Assembly (NCBI RefSeq): GCF_003852315.1 | Contig: NZ_CP027762.1 | Coordinates: 6,119,501 to 6,183,500, forward strand | Length of the DNA: 64,000 bases | Source: Pseudomonas sp. LBUM920 | Lineage (GTDB): Bacteria > Pseudomonadota > Gammaproteobacteria > Pseudomonadales > Pseudomonadaceae | Direction of reading: 5' to 3' | In this document: positions 50,890 through 59,677 of the stretch, one piece after another | Numbering within the stretch: position 1 is the first letter of the stretch | Layout: each line of letters starts with the position of its first letter | Made by a program: the position numbers and the translations under genes | The notes under the pieces: model-generated | What the model was told of the DNA's origin: nothing | What the model saw: the letters and a program-made list of their open reading frames with translations, nothing else | Database searches by the model: none

Positions 50890-51561
50890 ATGACCCAGGA
50901 TCAACTCAAACAGGCAGTGGCCCAGGCCGCCGTCGATTTAATCCTTCCTAAACTCGACGACAAGAGCATCGTCGGTGTCGGCACCGGCTCCACCGCCAAC
51001 TGCTTTATCGATGCACTGGCCCAGCACAAAGGTGCATTTGACGGCGCCGTGGCCAGTTCCGAAGCCACCGCCGCACGCCTCAAGGGCCATGGCATTCCGG
51101 TGTACGAGCTCAACACCGTGAGCGACCTGGAGTTCTACGTCGACGGCGCCGATGAAAGCGACGAACACCTGAACCTGATCAAAGGCGGTGGCGCAGCCTT
51201 GACCCGCGAGAAGATCGTCGCGGCCGTGGCCAAGACCTTTATCTGCATCGCCGACGCCAGCAAGCTGGTGGCGGTACTCGGCGCATTCCCACTGCCAGTG
51301 GAAGTCATCCCGATGGCCCGCAGCCACGTAGCTCGCGAGCTGGTGAAGCTGGGCGGCGACCCGGTGTACCGCGAAGGCGTGTTGACCGACAACGGCAATA
51401 TCATCATTGATGTGTTCAACATGCAGATCACCAACCCGGTGGAGCTGGAGACGCAGATCAATGCGATCGTCGGCGTGGTGACCAATGGGTTGTTCGCCGC
51501 GCGTCCGGCTGATGTGTTGCTGCTGGGCACTTCTGAAGGCGTGAAAACCCTGAAGGCTTAA
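50890..51561 (+). CDS. rpiA: ribose-5-phosphate isomerase A
   Basis: Interconverts ribulose 5-phosphate and ribose 5-phosphate in the pentose phosphate pathway. The 223-residue protein has the substrate loop GVGTGSTANCFIDAL near residues 31-45, the catalytic segments DGADESDEHLNLIKGGGAALTREKI and VDVFNMQI. A good GGAG site precedes the ATG (CCGGAGCCCGC). Divergent from ilvA. Confidence 0.96.
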   Translation: MTQDQLKQAVAQAAVDLILPKLDDKSIVGVGTGSTANCFIDALAQHKGAFDGAVASSEATAARLKGHGIPVYELNTVSDLEFYVDGADESDEHLNLIKGGGAALTREKIVAAVAKTFICIADASKLVAVLGAFPLPVEVIPMARSHVARELVKLGGDPVYREGVLTDNGNIIIDVFNMQITNPVELETQINAIVGVVTNGLFAARPADVLLLGTSEGVKTLKA

Positions 51562-51927
51562 AAACCGCGAATCCCCCTGTGGGAGCCGGGTTTGTGTGGG
51601 AGCGGGCTTGCTCGCGAATGCGCTGCGTCAGTCGCTGGATCAGTGGCCTGACACACCGTCTTCGCGAGCAAGCCCGCTCCCACATTTGCTATGGGCTGGC
51701 CTCGATAGTTATGTAACAAAAACGCTACTTTTCGCTGCATCCCCTCGCCAACATCGTGCGCCACCTCGCGGTATCTCACACCTCACTCAGTATCAAATCC
51801 GTTACAAATTACAGCCAGGCGACTCACGCGTTTAACAATGCGCCACTTTGCAGTCGCTCAAGGAATGAGGCGCGCATTGTGCAATGGGTCTGGGCTTGAC
51901 CTTCCCCATCACCTCAAGGACGACCTT
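51562..51927. other. 366-bp gap between rpiA and aaaA
   Basis: Holds a truncated REP arm (CTGTGGGAGCCGGG at about 51578-51591), the REPIN at 51595-51684, then about 240 bases that should carry the aaaA promoter. The plus-strand frame is open back to 51838, but those residues do not look like a signal peptide. I found no clear -10/-35 or operator. Confidence 0.6.
51595..51684. repeat. REPIN downstream of rpiA
   Basis: Arms TGTGGGAGCGGGCTTGCTCG and CGAGCAAGCCCGCTCCCACA are perfect inverted copies, 90 bp end to end. Confidence 0.92.
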
Positions 51928-53874
51928 GTGATAAAGCCCCTAGCCCTCGCGATCAGCGTGGTCGGCAGCCTGCTGTCGACACATACCCAGGCCTACGATT
52001 ACGGCCAGCACGCCAACACCACCCTGGAAAAGCTGATCAACGATTACCCCGGCCGGTATCGCGGCACCGCCAATTTCGCCGGCGCAGCAGATTGGATGCA
52101 AAGCCAGATGGGCTCGGCCTATAGCCTCAGTCGCCAGAACTTCACCTGGAACAACGGCACTCGCGCCTCGCAAAACGTGGTGGCCTACGCCGCCGGCACC
52201 ACGCCGCGGTACGTGGTGATTGGCGCGCATTTTGACACCTACTTCGGCCGCCCGACCCTGCAAGGCCTGGACGACAATGGCTCCGGCGCCAGCGTGCTGA
52301 CCGAAGTGGCGAAGAACCTCGGCGGTCTGCAACTGGAAAACGGCCTGCAAATCGTCGGCTTCGGCGCGGAAGAGGAAGGCCTGCGCGGCTCCAAGGCGTT
52401 TGTCGACTCACTCAGCGCCAGCCAGCGCGCGAACATGCTGGCAATGATCAACCTCGACAGCCTGATCACCGGCGACATGATGTACGCCCACGCCGGCCAG
52501 AACAGCACGGCCAACCCCGCCCTGGCCTCGCTGCGCGAACACACTTTCCAGATCGCCAAGGAATTGAACATCCCCCTGTTCACCAACCCTGGCCTGGACC
52601 CGCAATACCCCAAGGGCACCGGCTGTTGCAGCGATGGCGAGCCGTTCGAGCCGCTGAAAATCCCGATTCTGTATATCGAAGCCACCCACTGGGAGCTGGG
52701 CGACCTGGACGGCTACACCCAAACCAACAACCCGAAAATTCCGGGTGGCTCGACCTGGCATGACCCGGCCGAGGACAACAAAGCCGTGCTCACCGACGCC
52801 TTCGGCCAGGCGCGCATCGACCAGCGCCTGCGCGACTATTCGCGCCTGCTCAGCCGCCTGGTGCTGGAGCTGACCAACGCCGACCTGATGGCCTCGACTG
52901 CCTCCGGCGGCGCCGTTGCACGCAACATGCAGGACAACCTACAGCGCCAGCACCAAGCCATGGTGCGCCTGCATGATCGCCGCTGGCTGAGCTTGCAAGC
53001 AGTCAGTCGCGAGGTTGGCAGCTTTGACGGCGAGGTTGGCGTGGACGGTGAATACACCCCGAACAGCGGCTTCGACAGCCCGCTCAACCCTGAGGCGCGG
53101 CGTTTGGGCGTGCATGCGCTCGGCGACTACCAACTCACGCCCAGCCTGAACATTGGCGCCAGCCTGAGCTACCTCAACGGTCGCGACAAACTAGAGCACC
53201 GCGGCAAACTCGACAGCGACACCTGGCAGGCCGCGGCCTACGCCTTGCTCAACGACGGCGGGCCGAGCTGGCTGGCCGGCGACCTGAAAGTCGGTCGTAC
53301 GCGCTTTGATGCCAAGCGCAACTTGTTGATCCAGGCCAATGGCGGCCCGGTCTTGCTCAATCAGCAACTGAGCGGCAACACCGACGCATTGTCCTTGGGC
53401 GCGCGTGTCCTGGGCGGCTATGACTTCGACGTCGGCGCGGTCAAGAGCGGTCCGTTTGCCGGTCTGGATTACAGCCACTCGCGCATCGATAAATTTCACG
53501 AAAAACAAAACCTGCGCACGGCGCTTGAGTACCAGGAGCAATCTTTCGACTCCCTGGAAGCCAGCTTCGGTTGGCGCGTGCGCGGTGCCGTCGCCCTGCC
53601 CTATGGTTTGAGCCTGCTGCCTTACGGCGACATCGCCTGGGTCAAGGAATTGGCTGATGGGCGCCTCGACGACTTGCAATTGACCGCCCGCGCCGACGGC
53701 CGGGCGCGCACCGCCAAACTGGGCGCCGTGGACAAAAGCTTTGGCCGCGCCCAAGTCGGCAGCCAGCTGGCGATCACCCCGCAACTGGGCGTTTACGCCG
53801 AGGTAAACAGCCGCCTGGGGCATGCCGAAGGCAGCCAGACCGGCTATTCGCTGGGTGTGCAGTGGATGTTTTGA
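51928..53874 (+). CDS. aaaA: AaaA-type autotransported M28 aminopeptidase
   Basis: Cell-surface aminopeptidase fused to an autotransporter barrel. I start it at the GTG at 51928 (AAGGA seven bases before), giving 648 residues and a proper signal peptide ending THTQA; the longer frame adds 30 residues that would spoil the signal. Zinc ligands of the M28 domain are visible in GAHFDTY, LDDNGSGASV, GAEEEGLRGS, INLDSLITG and EATHWE. From about 370 to the end is the barrel, ending YSLGVQWMF with terminal Phe. P. aeruginosa AaaA (about 647 residues) releases N-terminal arginine. Its stop abuts the convergent propeller gene with no gap. Confidence 0.9.
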   Translation: MIKPLALAISVVGSLLSTHTQAYDYGQHANTTLEKLINDYPGRYRGTANFAGAADWMQSQMGSAYSLSRQNFTWNNGTRASQNVVAYAAGTTPRYVVIGAHFDTYFGRPTLQGLDDNGSGASVLTEVAKNLGGLQLENGLQIVGFGAEEEGLRGSKAFVDSLSASQRANMLAMINLDSLITGDMMYAHAGQNSTANPALASLREHTFQIAKELNIPLFTNPGLDPQYPKGTGCCSDGEPFEPLKIPILYIEATHWELGDLDGYTQTNNPKIPGGSTWHDPAEDNKAVLTDAFGQARIDQRLRDYSRLLSRLVLELTNADLMASTASGGAVARNMQDNLQRQHQAMVRLHDRRWLSLQAVSREVGSFDGEVGVDGEYTPNSGFDSPLNPEARRLGVHALGDYQLTPSLNIGASLSYLNGRDKLEHRGKLDSDTWQAAAYALLNDGGPSWLAGDLKVGRTRFDAKRNLLIQANGGPVLLNQQLSGNTDALSLGARVLGGYDFDVGAVKSGPFAGLDYSHSRIDKFHEKQNLRTALEYQEQSFDSLEASFGWRVRGAVALPYGLSLLPYGDIAWVKELADGRLDDLQLTARADGRARTAKLGAVDKSFGRAQVGSQLAITPQLGVYAEVNSRLGHAEGSQTGYSLGVQWMF

Positions 53875-54783
53875 TCAGGGTTTCTTGAACACGTAAAACA
53901 GGTTCGGCTCGCTGACGAGGTACAAGCTGCCTTCGTCGTCCATGGCGATGCCCTCAGCCTGAGGCACACGTTTTTGCAGGCCATGGCGCCCGTTGAGCAG
54001 AGAAAGGCTGCTGAGCGGGCGACCGTCGATGTCCAGCTCCAGCACCAGAAACGACTCATCCGACAGCGCCAGCAGATGGCCGCTGCGCTCGTCGTATTGC
54101 AAACTCGACAGATCGCGTACAAACAGTCCGGCATCGCGCTTGGGGTTATTGATGACGTGCACCGAGTAGGTTTTTTCCGGCTTGAAATGAGGGAAACCGT
54201 GCACCTCGTAAATCAGCATCGGGTCACGTTCCTTGGCCACAAACAGGCGCTTGCCGACCGAATCGTACGCCAGGCCCTCGAAACCCTTGTTGCCGCCCAT
54301 GTGTAAACCCAATGTCATCTGCTCCGCATCGGCGGCGTCGAGGAACTGGGTGTCGTCGTTCACATGCACTTTGATCAGCCGCTGCTGATGCTCATCGCTG
54401 ATCACGTAGATGTTATCGCTGATGAACTCCACGGCCTCGGCATCGCCAAAACCCACCAGTGGAATGCGCCGCAAAATCTTGCCGTCCAGGGACAGCTCGA
54501 CCAGCTCGGCGTTTTTATTGGTGACGGTAAACAGGCTTTTGCGCACCGGGTCATAGGTGAGGGCCGAGACATCATCGTCGAGGCCTTCGATCACCTTGGC
54601 TTCCAGGCTGACGCGATAATCGGCCAGGCCGATGGAGCGCTCATCGGCCGGCTGGCGCCAGGCCTGCCAGTTAAACCATGCGCGCTCGAACAGACGCAAT
54701 TGCTGTGCGACCACACCGGCGGCCACCAGGGCGATCAGCAGCACAGTAAAAAACGCGGGTTTGGGGCGGGCGAATCGACGCAT
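53875..54783 (-). CDS. SdiA-regulated-domain beta-propeller protein (CarP-like), copy 1
   Basis: A 302-residue protein with an N-terminal membrane anchor or signal (about residues 12-28) and one SdiA-regulated domain, a six-bladed YncE/phytase-like propeller facing the periplasm. Blade-like segments are DDDVSALTYDPVRKSLFTVT and NKGFEGLAYDSVGKRLFVAK. In PAO1 the gene next to aaaA encodes CarP, a calcium-regulated propeller, so this is a likely relative. Its stop is directly adjacent to the aaaA stop. The neighbour upstream is a second copy. Confidence 0.82.
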   Translation of the reverse strand: MRRFARPKPAFFTVLLIALVAAGVVAQQLRLFERAWFNWQAWRQPADERSIGLADYRVSLEAKVIEGLDDDVSALTYDPVRKSLFTVTNKNAELVELSLDGKILRRIPLVGFGDAEAVEFISDNIYVISDEHQQRLIKVHVNDDTQFLDAADAEQMTLGLHMGGNKGFEGLAYDSVGKRLFVAKERDPMLIYEVHGFPHFKPEKTYSVHVINNPKRDAGLFVRDLSSLQYDERSGHLLALSDESFLVLELDIDGRPLSSLSLLNGRHGLQKRVPQAEGIAMDDEGSLYLVSEPNLFYVFKKP

Positions 54784-54903
54784 CAGGGCAGCTCGAAGTC
54801 AAAAAGTGGCGAATGAATATCACGCCTGTCTGAATTTAAACTTAAACGCTGCCGGATGTCTGGCGAATGCCGCTATTGGAGAAATGCCCGACGTAATGGT
54901 GGG

Positions 54904-55827
54904 TTATTTTTGTTTTTCGAAACGGTAGAACAGGTTCGGCTCACTGACCATGTACAAGGTGCCGCGCTCGTCCATGGTCACGCCTTCGGCACGCGGAATG
55001 GTGCGCTTGAGGCCGTTGAAGCCGCCGAGCAAGGTCATGAAGCTGACTTGCTCGCCCTTTTCATCCAGCTCCAGCAACAGGTGGGAGTCGGCCGACAATG
55101 CCAGCAAGTGGCCGGTACGCGGGTCCACGGCAAGGGCCGACAGGTTGCGCATGTCCAGCTCGGTGCTGGCGAGTTTTTGCTTGTCGCCTGTCAGCGTGGC
55201 GCCATCACTTTTCCAGGTAAACAGCGCCGGTGGGCGCTCCTCGCCCAGCACGAGCTGTTGATTGCGTTTGTCCCAAGTGATGCCTTCGAAGGCTTTGTTC
55301 TGATCCTTGGACGGGCCCAGGTCGTAGCTCTTGAAGTCAGCGATATTCAGTTGCTGGGTGCCGGCATCGACTTTCACCACGGTGAGCGTGTGCATGCGCT
55401 CATCGACAATGGCCATCAGGCCGTTCTCCATCATCGTCAGGCCTTCCGGGTTGTTCCAGCCGTTGAGTGGCATCTTGCGCAGCACATCGCCTTGCAGGCT
55501 CAACTCAACCAGGAACGGGTTTTTGCCCATCACGGAAAACAGGGTTTTGGTCTGCGGATTGTAGGAAAGATCCGAAGCCTCATCCTTCTCCATGCCGGGC
55601 AGCAACTTGCCGTCAATGACCGCATGGTAGTCCGGCAGCCAGACGCTGGCTTGCTGCTCAGCCGGCGTCTCAAAGCGTTCCGCCACCCACAGTACGCCAC
55701 GATCATCCCAATGCATGAGCCAGGCAACGCCATACACAATCGCCCCGGCGAGGAACAGCCAGGAATACCAGCGCAGGGCAAAGCGTGAACGGGGCTTGGG
55801 TGCAGCGGAGGGCAAAGTCACGGCCAT
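54904..55827 (-). CDS. SdiA-regulated-domain beta-propeller protein (CarP-like), copy 2
   Basis: A 307-residue paralogue of the downstream gene, starting at ATG 55827. It has an N-terminal anchor (WYSWLFLAGAIVYGVAWLMH, about residues 21-40) and the same domain with DEASDLSYNPQTKTLFSVMG and NKAFEGITWDKRNQQLVLGE. Both copies end in a near-identical motif (VSEPNLFYVFKK and VSEPNLFYRFEK), so they arose by tandem duplication. Separated from copy 1 by 120 bases on the same strand. Function is unknown. Confidence 0.82.
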   Translation of the reverse strand: MAVTLPSAAPKPRSRFALRWYSWLFLAGAIVYGVAWLMHWDDRGVLWVAERFETPAEQQASVWLPDYHAVIDGKLLPGMEKDEASDLSYNPQTKTLFSVMGKNPFLVELSLQGDVLRKMPLNGWNNPEGLTMMENGLMAIVDERMHTLTVVKVDAGTQQLNIADFKSYDLGPSKDQNKAFEGITWDKRNQQLVLGEERPPALFTWKSDGATLTGDKQKLASTELDMRNLSALAVDPRTGHLLALSADSHLLLELDEKGEQVSFMTLLGGFNGLKRTIPRAEGVTMDERGTLYMVSEPNLFYRFEKQK

Positions 55828-55961
55828 TGAGCGCTTTTCCGGAAAGTCAGCGTTAGGTGATAGCACAGGATCAGCGGGCCCGCGCGCAGGAGGGTGTGGA
55901 TTATCCGGATGGCGTGTGAAAAAAATGCAAAAGCAGGGATTCAGAATGTATGAAGATCCAA

Positions 55962-56051
55962 TGTGGGAGCGGGCTTGCTCGCGAATTAGCAGTGTCAGTC
56001 ACCGAATGTATTGACTGGTACACCGCGTTCGCGAGCAAGCCCGCTGCCACA
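55962..56051. repeat. REPIN between the FAH-hydrolase gene and propeller copy 2
   Basis: Arms TGTGGGAGCGGGCTTGCTCG and CGAGCAAGCCCGCTGCCACA, 90 bp end to end, between co-oriented minus-strand genes. Confidence 0.9.
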
Positions 56052-56075
56052 TTTTTTACTGCGCTTGGCCAGGAG

Positions 56076-56741
56076 TCAGCGAACGCTGCTTTCGAAACGG
56101 CTCACACCCGTCAACTCCAGCACCAGCTCGTCACCCACGTTCAACGGACCTACGCCCGCCGGGGTGCCCGTGAGAATCACGTCACCGGCCTGCAGCGAGA
56201 AGCAGCCAGCCATGTGCTGGATCATCGGGATAATCGGGTTGAGCATCTGCGAGCTGTTGCCGTCCTGGCGCACTTCGCCGTTGATGGTCAGGCGAATACC
56301 GATATCGGTCACGTCCGCAAAGGTGCTGCCGACCACGAACGGTGCAATCACTGCCGCGCCATCGAACGACTTGGCGATTTCCCACGGCAGGCCTTTGGCT
56401 TTGAGCTCGGCCTGTTTGTCGCGCAGGGTCAAATCCAGGGCCGGCGCGAAGCCGGAGATGGCGTCCAGCACTTCTTCACGGCTGGGTTTGTTCGACAGGG
56501 GCTTGCCGATCAACACCGCGATTTCCGCCTCGTAGTGCACCGAACCGCGTTCGGTAGGGATGGCGAAGCCGCCTTCCAGCGCGACCACGCAGCTGCCCGG
56601 CTTGATGAACAGCAACGGTTCGGTGGGCACCGGGTTGTCCAGTTCCTTGGCATGTTCGGCGTAGTTACGCCCGATGCACACCACTTTACCCAGGGGAAAG
56701 TGGATGTTGGTGCCGTCGACGTACTTGTGCTGGTAGCTCAT
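56076..56741 (-). CDS. fumarylacetoacetate-hydrolase family protein (YcgM/FAHD1-like)
   Basis: A 221-residue FAH-fold enzyme with the start block VVCIGRNYAEHAKELDNPVP, metal-binding EXE and D in HYEAEIAVLIGKPLSN, and the C-terminal GDVILTGTPAGVGPL. Members include acylpyruvate hydrolases and oxaloacetate decarboxylases; the exact substrate cannot be read from sequence. It is 22 bases downstream of the D-2-hydroxyglutarate dehydrogenase gene on the same strand, so they are probably co-expressed. Confidence 0.9.
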   Translation of the reverse strand: MSYQHKYVDGTNIHFPLGKVVCIGRNYAEHAKELDNPVPTEPLLFIKPGSCVVALEGGFAIPTERGSVHYEAEIAVLIGKPLSNKPSREEVLDAISGFAPALDLTLRDKQAELKAKGLPWEIAKSFDGAAVIAPFVVGSTFADVTDIGIRLTINGEVRQDGNSSQMLNPIIPMIQHMAGCFSLQAGDVILTGTPAGVGPLNVGDELVLELTGVSRFESSVR

Positions 56742-56763
56742 GAAACGACTCCTACAGGGGCGA

Positions 56764-58158
56764 TTAAACAGCGAAAATCTTGCCAGGGTTCATGATCCCG
56801 TTAGGGTCGAACACCGCTTTGACTGCCTTCATGTATTCGATTTCAACCGGCGAGCGGCTGTACGTCAGGTAATCGCGCTTGGTCATGCCCACGCCGTGTT
56901 CGGCGGAGATCGAGCCGTTGTACTTCTCGACGGTTTCGAACACCCACTTGTTGACGGTCGCGCACTTGGCGAAAAACTCGTCCTTGCTCAGGTTTTCCGG
57001 CTTGAGGATGTTCAGGTGCAGGTTGCCGTCGCCAATGTGGCCGAACCAGACGATTTCGAAGTCCGGATAGTGTTCGCCGACGATCGCGTCGATTTCCTTC
57101 AAGAACGCCGGCACCTTGGAGACAGTCACCGAGATGTCGTTCTTGTAGGGCGTCCAGTGGGAAATGGTCTCGGAGATGTACTCGCGCAGCTTCCACAGGT
57201 TGTGCAGTTGGGTTTCGCTCTGGCTCATCACGCCGTCCAGCACCCAGCCCTGCTCGACGCAATGCTCAAAGGTTTCCAGGGCGTGGTTGGCCACCTCTTC
57301 GGTGGTGGCTTCGAATTCCAGCAGCGCGTAGAACGGGCACTCGGTGTCGAACGGTGCCGGCACGTCGCCACGGCCCATGACCTTGGCCAAGGCTTTGTCG
57401 GAGAAGAATTCGAAGGCGGTCAGGTCCAGCTTGCTCTGGAACGCGTGCAGCACCGGCATGATCGAGTCGAAATCCGTGGTACCAAGCACCATGGCGGTGA
57501 GGTTTTTCGGCGCACGGTCCAGACGCATGGTGGCTTCGACGACAAAGCCCAAAGTGCCTTCAGCGCCGATAAACAGCTGGCGCATGTCGTAGCCGGTGGC
57601 GTTCTTGATCAGGTCGCGGTTCAGTTCCAGCACATCACCTTTACCGGTGACCACTTTCATGCCGGCCACCCAGTTACGGGTCATGCCGTACCGAATGACC
57701 TTGATCCCGCCGGCATTGGTGCCGATATTGCCGCCAATCTGGCTCGAACCGGACGACGCGAAATCCACCGGGTAATAAAGGCCCTTTTCTTCAGCGACGT
57801 TCTGCAATTGCTTGGTGACCACGCCCGGCTGGCACACGGCGGTGCGGTCGGTGAGGTTCACCTCGAGAATCTGGTTCATGTAGTCAAACGACACCACCAC
57901 TTCGCCATTCGCCGCCACCGCCGCAGCCGACAGGCCTGTGCGGCCGCCGGAAGGCACCAGCGCAACCTTGTGCTCGTTGGCCCAACGCACGATGGCTTGC
58001 ACCTGCTCGGTGGTCTTGGGAAACACAATGGCGCAAGGCGCGGGTGCGAAGTGCTTGGTCCAATCCTTGCCGTAAGCCTCCAGGGAGTCTGCATCGGTCA
58101 GCACTTTGCCAGGCTCAACCAGGGTCTTCAGCTCATCAATCAGGGCAGGATGGGTCAT
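56764..58158 (-). CDS. FAD-linked D-2-hydroxyglutarate dehydrogenase
   Basis: Oxidises D-2-hydroxyglutarate to 2-oxoglutarate. The 464-residue protein starts at ATG 58158 (MTHPALIDELKTLVEPGK). It has the PCMH-type FAD domain with LVPSGGRTGLSAAAVAANGE and GSSQIGGNIGTNAGGIKVIRYG, and the C-terminal cap with HIGDGNLHLNIL and SAEHGVGMTKRDYL. It is divergent from serA. In P. stutzeri the same pair is documented (from memory): SerA makes D-2-hydroxyglutarate as it regenerates NAD, and this enzyme recycles it. Confidence 0.9.
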   Translation of the reverse strand: MTHPALIDELKTLVEPGKVLTDADSLEAYGKDWTKHFAPAPCAIVFPKTTEQVQAIVRWANEHKVALVPSGGRTGLSAAAVAANGEVVVSFDYMNQILEVNLTDRTAVCQPGVVTKQLQNVAEEKGLYYPVDFASSGSSQIGGNIGTNAGGIKVIRYGMTRNWVAGMKVVTGKGDVLELNRDLIKNATGYDMRQLFIGAEGTLGFVVEATMRLDRAPKNLTAMVLGTTDFDSIMPVLHAFQSKLDLTAFEFFSDKALAKVMGRGDVPAPFDTECPFYALLEFEATTEEVANHALETFEHCVEQGWVLDGVMSQSETQLHNLWKLREYISETISHWTPYKNDISVTVSKVPAFLKEIDAIVGEHYPDFEIVWFGHIGDGNLHLNILKPENLSKDEFFAKCATVNKWVFETVEKYNGSISAEHGVGMTKRDYLTYSRSPVEIEYMKAVKAVFDPNGIMNPGKIFAV

Positions 58159-58233
58159 CGACAGAACTCTCGAACAATTCATGGTCATCCTGAGAACGCT
58201 TCACGTCGCAGGAATGGGTGTTTAGCGGGGCAC

Positions 58234-58247
58234 GTATGCTAGCATAC
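58234..58247. promoter_or_regulatory. 14-bp perfect palindrome between D-2-hydroxyglutarate dehydrogenase and serA
   Basis: GTATGCTAGCATAC lies between the divergent genes, 76 bases from one start and 138 from the other. It contains the -10-like hexamer TATGCT on both strands, so it may be a shared operator or a pair of overlapping divergent -10 elements. The matching -35 boxes are weak. Confidence 0.45.
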
Positions 58248-58384
58248 CGCCCCCGCAGGACAGAGCCCAAGGGCGTTTCTGCGGTGACGGCTTTCCTGCC
58301 GTCCGGGTCAGCTCTTGTGCACTGATTCAAGGCACTAACTGCTCGATTCCCTGCCATTTTTCTCCGGGATACAGGTTTACGCAG

Positions 58385-59614
58385 ATGAGCAAGACTTCTC
58401 TCGATAAGAGCAAGATCAAGTTCCTTCTTCTGGAAGGCGTCCACCCATCGGCTGTCGACGTACTGAAGGCCGCTGGGTACTCCAGCATTGAGTACATCAC
58501 CAGTTCTCTGCCGGAAGCCCAGTTAAAGGAAAAGATCGCCGACGCGCACTTTATCGGCATTCGCTCCCGCACTCAGCTGACCGAAGAGATCTTCGACCAC
58601 GCCAAGAAACTCGTGGCTGTCGGCTGTTTCTGCATCGGCACCAACCAGGTCGACCTCAACGCAGCGCGCGAGCGCGGCATCGCGGTGTTCAACGCACCGT
58701 ACTCCAACACCCGTTCCGTTGCGGAGCTGGTATTGGCCGAGGCCATCCTGTTGCTGCGCGGCATCCCTGAGAAGAACGCTTCCTGCCACCGTGGCGGCTG
58801 GATCAAAAGCGCGGCCAACTCTTTCGAAATCCGCGGCAAGAAGCTGGGTATCGTCGGTTACGGCTCGATCGGCACGCAACTGTCGGTTCTGGCCGAAGGC
58901 CTGGGCATGCAGGTGTTCTTCTACGACACCCTGACCAAGCTGCCATTGGGCAACGCCACTCAGGTGTCGAGCCTGACCGAGCTGCTGGGCATGTCCGACA
59001 TCGTCACCCTGCACGTACCGGAAACCGCTGAGACCCAGTGGATGATCGGCGAGAAGGAAATCCGCGCCATCAAGAAAGGCGGCATCCTGATCAACGCTGC
59101 ACGCGGCACCGTGGTTGAGCTGGACGCCCTGGCTGACGCGATCAAGGACAAGCACCTGATCGGCGCCGCGATCGACGTGTTCCCGGTGGAGCCACGCTCC
59201 AACGATGACATCTTCGAAAGCCCGCTGCGTGGCCTGGACAACGTGATCCTGACCCCGCACATCGGCGGTTCCACCGCTGAAGCCCAAGCCAACATCGGCC
59301 TGGAAGTGTCGGAGAAGCTGGTCAAGTACAGCGACAACGGCACCTCGGTGTCCTCGGTCAACTTCCCGGAAGTGGCGCTGCCCGCTCACCCTGGCAAGCA
59401 CCGTCTGCTGCACATCCACCAGAACATCCCTGGCGTGATGATGGAGATCAACAAGGTCTTCGCGGAAAACGGCATCAACATTTCCGGTCAGTTCCTGCAG
59501 ACCAACGAGAAGGTCGGCTACGTGGTCATCGACGTCGACGCCGAGTACTCGGACCTGGCGCAAGAGAAGCTGCAGCACATCAACGGCACGATTCGTAGCC
59601 GCGTGTTGTTCTAA
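58385..59614 (+). CDS. serA: D-3-phosphoglycerate dehydrogenase
   Basis: First step of serine synthesis, reversible oxidation of 3-phosphoglycerate; side activity reduces 2-oxoglutarate to D-2-hydroxyglutarate. The 409-residue protein has the NAD-binding motif LGIVGYGSIGTQL near residue 155, the catalytic Arg/Glu/His set (INAARGTVVE, EPRSNDD, LTPHIGGSTAEAQ), and a C-terminal ACT domain for serine feedback (about 335-409). It has a strong terminator. The leader contains a GACGGC-N6-GCCGTC hairpin at 58286-58303. Confidence 0.97.
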   Translation: MSKTSLDKSKIKFLLLEGVHPSAVDVLKAAGYSSIEYITSSLPEAQLKEKIADAHFIGIRSRTQLTEEIFDHAKKLVAVGCFCIGTNQVDLNAARERGIAVFNAPYSNTRSVAELVLAEAILLLRGIPEKNASCHRGGWIKSAANSFEIRGKKLGIVGYGSIGTQLSVLAEGLGMQVFFYDTLTKLPLGNATQVSSLTELLGMSDIVTLHVPETAETQWMIGEKEIRAIKKGGILINAARGTVVELDALADAIKDKHLIGAAIDVFPVEPRSNDDIFESPLRGLDNVILTPHIGGSTAEAQANIGLEVSEKLVKYSDNGTSVSSVNFPEVALPAHPGKHRLLHIHQNIPGVMMEINKVFAENGINISGQFLQTNEKVGYVVIDVDAEYSDLAQEKLQHINGTIRSRVLF

Positions 59615-59631
59615 GGTTTCGACGCAGCATA

Positions 59632-59661
59632 AAAAAGGGAGCCCCGCGGGGCTCCCTTTTT
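59632..59661. terminator. bidirectional terminator between serA and the DUF4399 gene
   Basis: AAAAAGGGAGCCCC-GC-GGGGCTCCCTTTTT-like inverted repeat with A-run on the left and T-run on the right, 17 bases after the serA stop. It can end both convergent transcripts. Confidence 0.93.
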
Positions 59662-59677
59662 CACATCTGAACAAATC

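Noticed and set aside
51838..51927. Upstream extension of aaaA by 30 residues.
   Set aside because: It places a charged, non-signal stretch ahead of a clear signal peptide; the GTG at 51928 has AAGGA at proper distance.
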